A stretch of DNA of 64,000 bases from Paenibacillus algorifonticola (GTDB lineage Bacteria > Bacillota > Bacilli > Paenibacillales > Paenibacillaceae): contig NZ_KQ040783.1 in NCBI RefSeq assembly GCF_000971975.1, positions 14,865 to 78,864 on the forward strand, given 5' to 3'. The position numbers were made by a program, and so were the translations under genes. This document shows positions 42,154 through 51,497 of this stretch, in pieces; within the stretch, counting starts at the first letter, position 1; each line of letters starts with the position of its first letter. Below the pieces are notes generated by a model. The model was not told the origin of the DNA, ran no database searches, and was given only the letters and a program-made list of their open reading frames with translations.

Positions 42154-45100
42154 GCTTCAACAGCTTGAAAATCACAGCTGCTGCCTGTGCCCTCGTCGTC
42201 TGCCCTTGCGGACGGTAGCTGCCGTCTTCGAATCCGTTCACTAAGCCCGCCTGCTGCATTGCGCTGACGGCCTCCAGAGCGAATCCGCTAATCGACTGCT
42301 CATCTGCAAAGGAAGGGAACGGCTTCGTGCTTGCTGTGCTTTCCCATGCAATTTGCTCCGTTGCACGGGCCAAAATAACAGCCATTTCCTCGCGCGTAAT
42401 CGCGTCATGGATGCCAAACGTGCCATCTGGGCGCCCTTTCACGAGGCCCAGCTTCTCTGCCGAAGCAACGGCCGCTTCATACCAAGCGCCCTGCAACACA
42501 TCCCGCAGGCTGCTAGTCGCCTGCTCGTCAATCAACCCAAGCGCGCCTAGCAGCAGCTGGACGAACTCCGCTCGCGTGACAGCCCTCGACGGCTCAAAGC
42601 TGCCGCCGCCCGTTCCGCTCACGATTTCGCGCGCTGCGAGCGCCTCAATCATCGTTTGCGCCCACTTCGCTTGACCCAAATCTGCAAAAGCCACATCCGC
42701 ATAAGCGATCGCATAGCGGCTGAAATGCTTCGGCTGGAAGCGAATGACTCCAGCCGCCTCATCGACCTTCACGTTGCGCACGACTTCCAGTGCGCCGCCC
42801 TCGCCAACATAATAAACGACGACTTTATGCGCTTTTTCGCCCGCTTTTAGCGTATATGCGAGCTCCACCGTTACTGGTGCAGCCTGCCCAAAGGCATGAA
42901 GCTCCTTGCCGTCTACACTAAGCTTAAAGTCATACACAGAGTGATCGCCTAATTTCTTCTGCACATTAGCTGGCAGCTCCGAAGCTGCTACTTGGACCGC
43001 TTCCAGTGTTAATTTATTAGCTCCTGCCGCGACAATTCCCCCGGCCTTTGTAATGTCCACTGTAATCTGCACAGCACCCGCTTGCACGGTGATAAATCGA
43101 ACTTTTGGCTGTTCCCCTGCCAGCAGCAATTCCATAGGAATCTCCACTTTCGCTCCTATCACAGCTCCTGCCTTGCTTGGCTCAAGCTGAATGCGCAGCG
43201 TATTGGCCGATTGCAGGCTAGCCAGCGCTTTTTCCATATCGCTTGCGCTCAGCTGCGCTTGCAGCATGCCGCTCGCATCTGCTGTCACCTTCACGGTTAG
43301 CCCGTTTGCGCCAGCTTCAACGCTCATGCCGCTATCAGCCGCCCCCGTACCTGTTCCGCTCGACGTACTGCCACCCGTGTTGCCGCCTGTTCCGCCACCT
43401 GGTGTACCCGGACCTGGATCTCCGCCGCCCGGCGTACCCGGACCTGGGTCACCGCCACCCGGCGTACCCGGTTCTTTCAGCGTCTTCGCCGCCAACACAG
43501 CTGACCTATCCGATTCGCCCGCCGCGTAAACGGCAGAAACCTGATAAAAATATTCCGTATTGGCGCTCAGGCCACTATCCGCATACGATGCTGTGCTGAT
43601 TGGCTGGGCATTTGCCAGCACGTAAGGCCCATTTTCAGCCGTCGCACGATAAACGTTGTAGCCGCTCACGCCAGCTAGCGCTGTCCATGCAAGTTCAATC
43701 GCTTTGTCGGTAGCCGCGTTCACTTTCAGGCCAACCGGCGTCTCCTTCGTCGGCTCCTCCTGAACCGTCGTCCCATACACCTTCACCTCGCCAAACTGTG
43801 GCGTATACCAGTTGCTAGGATTGTTGCGCAGAACGGCATCGACCATCTGCACTCTTACATACCTTGCTTTGCCGCTCAACTTATCGGAGGTAAAGCCATA
43901 GGTTTTATTGTCCGTCCGATCGAGCGCCGTCGTAAAGGTAACGCCGTCCAAGCTCGTTTCGATTTTGTATCGGTGATAGCCCTCTGAGCCATTATGCAAA
44001 TACCACGAAAGCTGAATGTTCGTCAGGCTGTACACATCGCCAAGATCGACCTGCCACCATGATGGCCAGCTGCCATTCGCCGCGACCCAGCTTGTCGTGT
44101 AGTCACCGTCGTTGGCGTAAGTCGCTGGACTGTTTTCCAGCTCGTTTTTCGCTATGGCGGGCTTGCCCTGCGACAGCAGCTCACCGTTTTGCTCGGGAAC
44201 GACTTCGCCCGTTGCCTGGTTGTAGTACACTTTTTCATAATAATCATATTTCGCATAACCGTTGCTAAGTGTAATCGGCAGCCAGTGCTGCTTCGCCTCG
44301 CCCGCCCCTGCTACCCAGCGGTTCGCCATATTCACGAAGCTGAGGCCAGCAGAGCCTTCCATTTTCCAAATGAAGCCGGATTGCGCCGAGAAGTTCGAAT
44401 TATTGCCGATGCGGCGCAATTCCGTCCAAGGCCCTTCAAGCGAAGTGGCGGAAGAATACATGCCCTTGCTTGGGTACCAGCCTGCCGCCTCGGAGGTGAA
44501 CAGGTAATAGTAGCCGTCTTTCTTAATGAGCGAAGGCGCCTCCCTGTGCTTGCCTTCATAAACCTTGAGCACAACGCGCTCTACAGACAAATAGTCCGCA
44601 GACAGCTCATAAATAAACAAGTCTGCATTCGTGTTGCCCGACGAAACGATATACCCTTTGCCGTCACCATCCTTGAAGAAGGTGATATCACGGGAATCAT
44701 TGCCTGCCGGACGCACACTGCCATGAAACGTCAGCGCCCCGCCGGGATCGCCGGACAGCACCGCCGCTCTGCCGAGCGAATAGTCCTTGTTATTTTCATA
44801 GTGCAGCCAAATGACAATTTTGCCCGTTGCTTCGTTGTACGTGAAGTTCCACGCCTCGAATTTGCTAGCCGCAAGCTCCAGATGAGAATCGCGGGTCAGC
44901 ACCGTGTCCACGAACGTCCAGTTGATCCCGTCTGCCGATTGATGCAAATTCACCTGCTTAAATCCATCTGTATCCGACACGTATTCATAATAGTAATACA
45001 GATTGCCCAGCTTCAAAAAGCCGTCATGCGTAATCGTTGGCGTGTGCGTCACATTGCCCGCATCATCAAGCCACACGTTTTCCTTCGTATTGTCATACGT

Positions 45101-48100
45101 GTCCAGATCAGAAGATGCAATAAACGTTCTCGCATGTGCGGACTGCGATAGCTCCGAACCGCCGCCCGGATGGGTCGCCTTCACCTTGTAATAATACGTT
45201 TTGTTGACCGCAAGACCGTTGTCATCATACGCCATCGCTCTTCCGTTATACACCTGCTCATACGTGCCGTTCTCACTTTCTGAACGGTAAAGCGTGTATG
45301 CTGTTGCACCCGGCACGCTTTGCCAGTTCAGGCTGATGGTCGTGACCTCGGCAGCAGACGATGTTTTCACAGAAGTCGCCAGCAACCCTTGCGGCACATC
45401 CAGCTGCATGTCGGACGAATAAATTTTCACCTCATGCAGGCCTCTGTACCAGGTAACCGGCTTATCGGCGTTGTTCGTATGTCCAAACTGCCCCAAAATC
45501 GTCAGCTTCACATATCTGTATTTGCCTGTAAGCTTGTCGCTGTTGAAGGAAGGCGTCTTATTGCCGCTTTGGTCAATAAGCAGATCATACTGCTGATCAT
45601 CTACGCTGCCTTCCACCTTATACGTGTAATAAACCTCCGAGCCGTTCCACTCTTTCCAGCTCAGATCAATGCGGCTCAAATCATATTCCCGTTCCAAATC
45701 GACCCGCCACGTTGTCGGAAACGAAGCGCTTCCGGAATCGAAGAAGTTATCATTGCCGCCATCATTGTTCGTATCCTGAAAATACATCCCGTCATTCGCC
45801 ATCGTCGCCGGGTTGCTGGACGCTTGCGAGCTCGCCGCTACGGGCTTGCCCTGTGACACAAGCAAATCGGTCGCCGTTTCAAAAAGTCCTGTCGCCGCAT
45901 TCAAATCCAAATCTCCGCTGTTCGTAATGGATGCCATGCCTTTATCCATTTCAAGCGGCAGCCAAATATATTGCGAGTTCATCAATGCCGACGGATTCCA
46001 GCGGTCACCTACATATACGTAGGAAGTCGTTTCGCTGCCATAGACGCTGAGAATAAAAGAAGGCTGCGTATAATACGTCGCCGGATCGCCGAACCGCTTA
46101 AGCTCGGACCAATCGCTAAGGCTGTTAATCGACTTGGCACTTGAATAGTAGCCTTGATTCGGATACCAGCCGGACTGTCCCGATGTGAACAAGTAGTAGT
46201 AGCCGTCCTTCTTCACAACCGCTGGCGCTTCCCTTCTGACACCTGGGAACAGCGTATACATATACTTCTCGGTGTACAAATAATCGTCCGTCAGCCTGAA
46301 CACATTCAGGTCGGCGTTATTGTTGGAGGATGCGAATAAATAGGCGCTGCCATCGTCATCCTGGAACAACGTAAAGTCACGGGCCTGCATCGCCCCCGGC
46401 TGGAAACGGTTCACGTACTTGTAATCGCCGTCTACCGTGTCGGATACAGCAACGATCATATTCGCCTGATTGTAGTTGCCTGCTTCCTCCCAATGTCCCC
46501 ATAATACATATTTGCCTGTTTTTTCGTTATACAGCACTTTAGGCCGCTCGATTTTCGCTGATGCCAGCTCCGGATGGGAGGCTGTCGTCAGCACGTTGTT
46601 GCGGAACTCCCAATGCTTGAGATCCTTGGATGCATACACAGAGACGCCTTTCAGCACCGCCGAATTATGCCCTTTATCCTCGCCGAACCAATAATACGTG
46701 TCTGCTACTTTAAGGATATATCCGCCGTGGGCCTGAATCATGCCGCCCTCGTCATCAAACCAGTATTCGCCGTTGCGAATAACGTCCGCTTTGCCGGTAT
46801 TGTCCTGCACCTTGATATCTGCCTTGATGCGGGTAGACGTACCTGTGACGGTTCCCTCAGCCTTGAAGCTGCCCACACTAGCATAAGCGGTAGGAGCTAG
46901 GGTATCCCACTGTACAGGTACCGTCGTATACTGATTGTTCGTATAGTCGATTTTCACCCGATCCGGGAGCCTTGGCGCTAGGCCCTTTTCCGTATAGATC
47001 GTCATGATCGGATCAAGCGTCCTCGGTACGGAAAGGCCATGTACTAGCCGGCTCCAATCCGCTTCATCGATGCGTTTGAAGCTGCCCGCCAGCGCACCGG
47101 ATGGGAGCGTATAGGAGCTAGCTGCCTCCTGCGTCCACACGCCCGCCACATCCGTAGCCGAAGCAAGCGTCCATGCACCGCCTGAATACGTATATTTCAG
47201 CCATTTGTCCTCGGAATTCAGCTTGAACGTATCGGCTCCATCCGCGATAGGCGAGACGAATGCGGCGTTTGTACCCAGCTCTGTCCAGTTTTTCCCGTTG
47301 CGGCTCACGGCATAATGCAGCGTTTCCGTGCCGCTGACGAGCTTGTTATACGCAAATAAATAAGCGGTATTCGCATCCTGCTCCAAAATTAACACATCGA
47401 ACACTCGCGTTTTCGATACGCTGCCGCGCGTAATGGTCGCCGTCAGCTTAACGAGCAAATCTCCTTCGCCAACAGCGGGACGGCTAACCATGCCGTCTGG
47501 ACGCAGATTAACCGGGTGGTCCGACTGCCACGAAATTTTCGTGCGGTTCGCCCCTGCATCCGGCAGGCTGAGCTTTGCCGTCGCCCCATCGGCATGCGCG
47601 ACTGCAAGTGCGTCCTTGTCATTCTCGACCGCTGCCTCGTCTGACAAATCAGCCAGCACCTTGAGCTGGAATGGCTTCGTATCTGCCGCATTGCCTCGTT
47701 TGATCGTAACGGTCAACGTTACGTCCACGTCTGGCTGTCCGAAGGCAGGACGAGTGACCTTCCCTGCCCTATCGACAACCGCCGGCTGGTCGGATTCCCA
47801 TGCCAATGCCGAGCCGTTAGCGCCTTTTGTTGGAAGCGAAATATCGGCCATCACCTTGGTCAAATCGCCTGGCGGCGTCACAGCCGCCTTATCCGCTGCC
47901 ACTTTAGCCTGATCCTCCGGATACGTGAACAATGCCACCTCCTTCGGACCTAACGCCCGATTGAACACATAAAAATCATCAATTTTACCGTCATAATACG
48001 GATCGGCGCTAAACATCGAGCGGCCGATATAGTTCATCGTCGTTTGGCCCAGATCCTTAGGCTTCAACGTCATATTGGTATTGCGTCCCACCTCTACACC

Positions 48101-49513
48101 GTCCACATACAACACGCCTGTAGAGCCTGAAAGTGTCATCGCATAATGAACCCAGCGATTGGTTGCCTGCTGCGCAGGGCTAACGCCGACAATTTGCTCG
48201 CTGCCGCCATTTTTCAAGACGAAGCGCGACTCATTAGCGCCCGTTGCTGGCGTAAAGAAAATATAATTGTTCGTGCCGAGCCCGATATCGAACACACGGG
48301 TCCACTGCTTGAGCGTGTCCTGCTTCGCCCAGAAAGCCAAGCTGACCTCGTTCAAATCCTTCAGCATGCCCGCCGGAAGCGACACATAGCCATTCGATCC
48401 ATTGAGATCAACTGCTCCGCCTGATCGGCCGGTTGTCCACGATGCCCCGCCGGTAAGTGTGGCTTTGCCCTGATTGCTGCTGGTGCCTAGCGGCGAAACC
48501 TGCGTCCCTGACGTTTCATTGAACGGGTAAGCCGCTACAATGCCAGGCAGCAAATCTGGCGATTCCGGCAGCACCAACACCGTCGTCAGCGAGATTGTAG
48601 AAGAAACGACCTCATACTTATTGACCTCTGCTGCAACCTGATAATAATAAGTAACGCCGGAAGCCAGTCCCTTGTCCTCATAGAGCTTATCTGTTCCGAC
48701 ATACACCGGAGTGAAGCCCGCGGTCGCATCGGTCGAGCGGTACACGCGGTAGGTAGCTCCCGTTACCGTGCTGTCCCAACTAATCGTTGCCGCAGACGAA
48801 GTGATGCCCGTTGCCTGCAAATCGCTCGGAGCCTCCGGCTTCGGATTTGGAATTTGCCAAATGCCTACATCATCAAGCACGCTTTTTTCCCAGCGGGAGC
48901 GGAAGCCCGCTTTCCCTGACGCAAGGGAAGGATCCGTTACATTAAAAATAAGCTTGTCATCCACGTAGGCTTTAATTTTGCTGCCTTCGACGATCATACG
49001 CATCGTGTACCATTGGTTCACACTAAGCGGAATTGGATATTCCGCAAGCGTTGTTGTGGTGCCGCCTACCCGTTTAGATAGGGAGTACCGATTATCTCCC
49101 AGCTGAAACAAATAAAAATTGTTCACATCGCTGTATCGCGCCAAAATGCCGGGAAACGTTCCCGCAGCCACTTTTTTCACCTTGGCCTCATACACATAGT
49201 CGCTGCCGATATCCAGATTGACGGATGCAATGGCCTCGTCCCCAGCGCTTACGTACAGCACCTGATTGCTGGCCGAAGCCGGATCAGCTGCTGCTTTGAT
49301 AATGCTGCTGTTATTGACCGTCCATCCTTGCAAATCGCCATCCTGAAAATCATCCGTAAACAGCGGTTCGTTGGCAACAGCCGCTGCCTCCTGAGCAACG
49401 AGCTGCTGCTCCTCTTCCGCCGTTGCCGTTGCCGAATAGACAGGCATGATCCCAGGCAAAACGATCATTAGTGCCAGCATAAGCTTCGATATTGCCGATA
49501 TGGATTTCTTCAA
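42149..49513 (-). CDS. Giant SLH-anchored protein with two GH43 galactanase-like modules
   Basis: 2454 residues from TTG 49513 (GGGGGAGGG upstream). Signal peptide 1-32; concanavalin-like module (about 44-214); FN3 (228-311); LamG-type (318-528); two atrophied Ig domains (528-708); a further beta region; GH43 #1 (about 914-1204); F5/8-type C domain (1219-1358); FN3 (1368-1464); GH43 #2 (1478-1771); F5/8 C (1779-1908); FN3 (1923-2008); Gly-Pro linker (GTPGGGDPGP, 2011-2058); pre-SLH domain; three SLH repeats (2271-2451). GH43 #1 has GGMIQAHGGYILKVADTYYW, KIERPKVLYN and REAPAVVKKDGYYYLF, the look of exo-beta-1,3-galactanases (GH43_24). Module 2 keeps the Glu and Gln positions but differs around them. 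Likely acts outside on galactan or arabinogalactan side of plant material, held at the S-layer. Confidence 0.88.
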   Translation of the reverse strand: MKKSISAISKLMLALMIVLPGIMPVYSATATAEEEQQLVAQEAAAVANEPLFTDDFQDGDLQGWTVNNSSIIKAAADPASASNQVLYVSAGDEAIASVNLDIGSDYVYEAKVKKVAAGTFPGILARYSDVNNFYLFQLGDNRYSLSKRVGGTTTTLAEYPIPLSVNQWYTMRMIVEGSKIKAYVDDKLIFNVTDPSLASGKAGFRSRWEKSVLDDVGIWQIPNPKPEAPSDLQATGITSSAATISWDSTVTGATYRVYRSTDATAGFTPVYVGTDKLYEDKGLASGVTYYYQVAAEVNKYEVVSSTISLTTVLVLPESPDLLPGIVAAYPFNETSGTQVSPLGTSSNQGKATLTGGASWTTGRSGGAVDLNGSNGYVSLPAGMLKDLNEVSLAFWAKQDTLKQWTRVFDIGLGTNNYIFFTPATGANESRFVLKNGGSEQIVGVSPAQQATNRWVHYAMTLSGSTGVLYVDGVEVGRNTNMTLKPKDLGQTTMNYIGRSMFSADPYYDGKIDDFYVFNRALGPKEVALFTYPEDQAKVAADKAAVTPPGDLTKVMADISLPTKGANGSALAWESDQPAVVDRAGKVTRPAFGQPDVDVTLTVTIKRGNAADTKPFQLKVLADLSDEAAVENDKDALAVAHADGATAKLSLPDAGANRTKISWQSDHPVNLRPDGMVSRPAVGEGDLLVKLTATITRGSVSKTRVFDVLILEQDANTAYLFAYNKLVSGTETLHYAVSRNGKNWTELGTNAAFVSPIADGADTFKLNSEDKWLKYTYSGGAWTLASATDVAGVWTQEAASSYTLPSGALAGSFKRIDEADWSRLVHGLSVPRTLDPIMTIYTEKGLAPRLPDRVKIDYTNNQYTTVPVQWDTLAPTAYASVGSFKAEGTVTGTSTRIKADIKVQDNTGKADVIRNGEYWFDDEGGMIQAHGGYILKVADTYYWFGEDKGHNSAVLKGVSVYASKDLKHWEFRNNVLTTASHPELASAKIERPKVLYNEKTGKYVLWGHWEEAGNYNQANMIVAVSDTVDGDYKYVNRFQPGAMQARDFTLFQDDDGSAYLFASSNNNADLNVFRLTDDYLYTEKYMYTLFPGVRREAPAVVKKDGYYYLFTSGQSGWYPNQGYYSSAKSINSLSDWSELKRFGDPATYYTQPSFILSVYGSETTSYVYVGDRWNPSALMNSQYIWLPLEMDKGMASITNSGDLDLNAATGLFETATDLLVSQGKPVAASSQASSNPATMANDGMYFQDTNNDGGNDNFFDSGSASFPTTWRVDLEREYDLSRIDLSWKEWNGSEVYYTYKVEGSVDDQQYDLLIDQSGNKTPSFNSDKLTGKYRYVKLTILGQFGHTNNADKPVTWYRGLHEVKIYSSDMQLDVPQGLLATSVKTSSAAEVTTISLNWQSVPGATAYTLYRSESENGTYEQVYNGRAMAYDDNGLAVNKTYYYKVKATHPGGGSELSQSAHARTFIASSDLDTYDNTKENVWLDDAGNVTHTPTITHDGFLKLGNLYYYYEYVSDTDGFKQVNLHQSADGINWTFVDTVLTRDSHLELAASKFEAWNFTYNEATGKIVIWLHYENNKDYSLGRAAVLSGDPGGALTFHGSVRPAGNDSRDITFFKDGDGKGYIVSSGNTNADLFIYELSADYLSVERVVLKVYEGKHREAPSLIKKDGYYYLFTSEAAGWYPSKGMYSSATSLEGPWTELRRIGNNSNFSAQSGFIWKMEGSAGLSFVNMANRWVAGAGEAKQHWLPITLSNGYAKYDYYEKVYYNQATGEVVPEQNGELLSQGKPAIAKNELENSPATYANDGDYTTSWVAANGSWPSWWQVDLGDVYSLTNIQLSWYLHNGSEGYHRYKIETSLDGVTFTTALDRTDNKTYGFTSDKLSGKARYVRVQMVDAVLRNNPSNWYTPQFGEVKVYGTTVQEEPTKETPVGLKVNAATDKAIELAWTALAGVSGYNVYRATAENGPYVLANAQPISTASYADSGLSANTEYFYQVSAVYAAGESDRSAVLAAKTLKEPGTPGGGDPGPGTPGGGDPGPGTPGGGTGGNTGGSTSSGTGTGAADSGMSVEAGANGLTVKVTADASGMLQAQLSASDMEKALASLQSANTLRIQLEPSKAGAVIGAKVEIPMELLLAGEQPKVRFITVQAGAVQITVDITKAGGIVAAGANKLTLEAVQVAASELPANVQKKLGDHSVYDFKLSVDGKELHAFGQAAPVTVELAYTLKAGEKAHKVVVYYVGEGGALEVVRNVKVDEAAGVIRFQPKHFSRYAIAYADVAFADLGQAKWAQTMIEALAAREIVSGTGGGSFEPSRAVTRAEFVQLLLGALGLIDEQATSSLRDVLQGAWYEAAVASAEKLGLVKGRPDGTFGIHDAITREEMAVILARATEQIAWESTASTKPFPSFADEQSISGFALEAVSAMQQAGLVNGFEDGSYRPQGQTTRAQAAAVIFKLLKL

Positions 49514-49564
49514 TTGCGACCCTCCCCCAATTTATTTCACGTTGACCATACAGCCCGGATGATT

Positions 49565-49578
49565 GGTAAGCGCTTACA
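49565..49578. promoter_or_regulatory. cre-like box upstream of the GH43/SLH gene
   Basis: GGTAAGCGCTTACA matches the CcpA-site ideal TGTAAGCGCTTACA at 13 of 14 positions with a perfect 12-base core palindrome. It lies 52 bases before the TTG start. Carbon catabolite repression of a glycan-degrading enzyme would be expected. Confidence 0.65.
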
Positions 49579-49749
49579 TTAAATGACTGAAGAGAATTTC
49601 CGTTCCTAAGCACATCACATTGCCCATCCGGTCTGTATTTAGCTTAGCCCGATGCTTACACAGTCCGAAAGAGCAACAACACAAGCATAGTGAACAATGT
49701 GGCGTTTTACGACTGAACTATTTTAACTTTGGTGAACTGTTGAAATATC

Positions 49750-49778
49750 TTGTACGGCTTGTCCTATGATACTATAAT
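49750..49778 (+). promoter_or_regulatory. Strong sigma-A promoter of a mini-gene
   Basis: TTGTAC (49750-49755), exactly 17 bases, TATAAT (49773-49778). The predicted start is near 49785. No larger gene lies downstream on this strand. Confidence 0.7.
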
Positions 49779-49821
49779 ATGGCATCTATCAGCACTCTGC
49801 TTCTCAGGAGGAGAACGATTT

Positions 49822-49911
49822 ATGAAGGCTGTAAACGCTCCATATCGGTTGGGCCAGAAGGCGGTTCACGAGAAATGTTCAAGCTGGTCATTAGCTTCTG
49901 ACAGGCTGTGA
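49822..49911 (+). CDS. 29-residue small protein or leader-type ORF
   Basis: The ATG at 49822 has a near-perfect RBS (AGGAGGAG, 49806-49813) at 8 bases, 44 bases after a consensus promoter. The peptide is MKAVNAPYRLGQKAVHEKCS followed by SWSLASDRL: basic, one Cys, two Trp/Tyr, no membrane helix. A terminator follows 24 bases after the stop. The next gene downstream is on the other strand, so this is a self-contained transcript of about 190 bases and not a leader for something. The function is unknown; a small RNA with a decoy ORF is an alternative. Confidence 0.5.
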   Translation: MKAVNAPYRLGQKAVHEKCSSWSLASDRL

Positions 49912-49934
49912 CAATGCGCGTAAAAAGCAAAAAA

Positions 49935-49972
49935 GATCACCCTCGCCTACCTTGAGGTGTGATCTTCTTTTC
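49935..49972. terminator. Bidirectional terminator, mini-gene and MetAP-like gene
   Basis: GATCAC-CCTC pairs with GAGG-TGTGATC around an 8-base loop, preceded by an A-run (plus) and followed by TTCTTTTC. It can end the plus mini-gene and the minus MetAP-like gene. Confidence 0.7.
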
Positions 49973-50001
49973 ATCCGCTTAAGCGTGCAGCGTCATTCAC
50001 T

Positions 50002-50736
50002 TCATCTGGTCAACACAACCGGGCCCGAGCGGGTAACCGCAACGGTATGCTTTACATGCGCTGTCGCAAGTCCCGGCTCGACACTAGCAGCGTCACCCGC
50101 CAGCGCACCTAGTCCAGCAATTAAATCAATGGTCAAGATCATGCCTTCCGTCAACTGCTCTTCCGCCTGCTCCATCGGACGCATCTCTCCCTGCTGAAGC
50201 CGCTGGAGAATGCCTTGCACCGCAATATCCGGCATGCTGTTCATGACCAAACAGCCCGACTTGGCTGCTGAAGTATGGATAGCTACGATGATATCTCCGG
50301 CACTTTTGCCTACTCTCGCCTCAGCAATGCCGCGATTCAGCGTGTGCTGCGCCGTGCGCAGCAGCTTGCGTGCCAGCGGGGACGGCTCACCTATCGCATA
50401 CGTCCAGGCGAATTCAGCTGCGCCGCCATCCACCCCAGCAATCATCTCGATTTTGACCATATCACCGCTCGATAGAGGAGCCGTGCCGGGAAAACCGCCG
50501 CGCAGCATGCCGTTTACCGAGGCATAAATGGCGAACGGATAACCTTTTCGCCCCTTGTAGGCCGGAAACGCCCCTCTTTCCAGCATGAATCGCTCCGTAA
50601 AACGCTCGATCTCCAGCGTCGTCACCCCACAGGTGATCCGCTTTGACAGCTCCTTGTGGCATGCAGCTATAATGCTGCCTGCATGCCGTACATGCTGCTC
50701 TTCCATGCCAAGCGCAAGCTTCGTCAGCATATCCAA
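50002..50736 (-). CDS. Methionine-aminopeptidase-like protein lacking metal ligands
   Basis: 244 residues. The pita-bread fold and order of type I MetAP are clear: AGSIIAACHKELSKRITCGV, ERGAFPAYKGRKGYPFAIYASVN, ILTIDLIAG, HTVAVTRSGPVVLT. All five cobalt/iron ligands appear changed: Asp to Glu in VKIEMIAG, Asp to Glu in GAAEFAWTY, the His of the usual 'GHGIGR' missing in KSGCLVMNSMPDI, Glu to Asp in TIDLIAG, and Glu to Lys in TAHVKHTVAVT. Glu/Asp swaps might still bind metal, but loss of the His and the last Glu should abolish the normal site. It is therefore probably a pseudoenzyme or an enzyme with new chemistry. Single gene; start ATG 50736 with GGAGGG upstream. Confidence 0.85.
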   Translation of the reverse strand: MDMLTKLALGMEEQHVRHAGSIIAACHKELSKRITCGVTTLEIERFTERFMLERGAFPAYKGRKGYPFAIYASVNGMLRGGFPGTAPLSSGDMVKIEMIAGVDGGAAEFAWTYAIGEPSPLARKLLRTAQHTLNRGIAEARVGKSAGDIIVAIHTSAAKSGCLVMNSMPDIAVQGILQRLQQGEMRPMEQAEEQLTEGMILTIDLIAGLGALAGDAASVEPGLATAHVKHTVAVTRSGPVVLTR

Positions 50737-50839
50737 ACCTCCCTCCTCTATTCACCATATTCAAGGAACAAAGCGGACATTCTCACGAATGTGAACAATT
50801 GTTGTATTGCTGTGCATTCTCTCTTTCTTCAAAACAAAA

Positions 50840-50871
50840 GGGCTCCATTCCCCTTGAAGGGAATAGAGCCC
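50840..50871 (-). terminator. Terminator of the 62-residue gene
   Basis: GGGCTC-T-ATTCCC, loop TTCAA, GGGGAAT-G-GAGCCC, then TTTTGTTTT on the minus strand. It lies about 15 bases after the stop. Confidence 0.75.
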
Positions 50872-50885
50872 GTATAACCATGCGA

Positions 50886-51074
50886 TTAGCCGACTGAGGA
50901 GTTGAGCTTGCCCATTTCATCTTCCACCAGCAATGTTAATTCTTCCTCGTAGCCGCCGGTAATCCGGTACTTTCGAATGTAATCCCTAACAAATTTGCGT
51001 GAATCCTTGGGTTGGAAAATTCTCGTTAGTTCTTTCAGGCTTTCCTTGACTTCATTCTGGCTGTGCTTCGCCAT
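50886..51074 (-). CDS. Conserved-looking 62-residue basic protein
   Basis: Starts at ATG 51074 after AAGGGAGGAG; the upstream 28 codons have no RBS. Sequence MAKHSQNEVKESLKELTRIF, then DSRKFVRDYIRKYRITGGYE, then an acidic end (LTLLVEDEMGKL). Helical and soluble, with no Cys and no membrane part. I do not recognise a named family. It has a perfect RBS and its own terminator, so it is a real gene. Perhaps a small regulator; unknown. Confidence 0.7.
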   Translation of the reverse strand: MAKHSQNEVKESLKELTRIFQPKDSRKFVRDYIRKYRITGGYEEELTLLVEDEMGKLNSSVG

Positions 51075-51287
51075 GAAATCTCCTCCCTTAACGTTGGATG
51101 GTCGTCCTAAACAACAAATTCGAGAACACATTCGGCTAAAACACCGCCGGACTCCCATCGGTCAAGCATCACCATGGTTTGATGATTCAAAATGTTTGAA
51201 CTTTTCTTACTATTATAACATTTATGCCACACTTGGGAAAGCATGCATTTGACGGCCTCGTCCACCAAGCGTATAATTTATGCAAAA

Positions 51288-51497
51288 TCAGCGCTGGTCA
51301 GGCGTCCTGTCCAGACGTGAATCACGCTCCTCTTCACCAGCGGAAGCCTCGTCAGCACTAGCATGACGCTCTGTGGATGAACGGACAGAAGCTGCGCTCC
51401 GCTCTTTATGAAACATTCGTAAATAGGCGATAACACCAAGAACAGCGACCGCAATACCGAACGCCAGCACCAGCGCAGTGACCCAGCCCCGAACCAT
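51288..51497 (-). CDS. Small single-span membrane protein
   Basis: 69 residues from ATG 51497 (GAGAGGAG 8 bases before; the frame is open to 51548). One membrane helix (WVTALVLAFGIAVAVLGVIA, about 4-24), then a basic and acidic cytosolic or external tail of low complexity (HASADEASAGEEERDSRLD). No family recognised. Confidence 0.6.
   Translation of the reverse strand: MVRGWVTALVLAFGIAVAVLGVIAYLRMFHKERSAASVRSSTERHASADEASAGEEERDSRLDRTPDQR

Noticed and set aside
43380-43470. Regularly spaced GC-rich repeats (also at 1-60) that might suggest a CRISPR array
   Set aside because: They encode Gly-Pro linkers inside open reading frames; no spacers and no cas genes.
44189-45151. 320-codon plus frame inside the GH43/SLH gene
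   Set aside because: Antisense shadow; the minus-strand frame has continuous domain structure.
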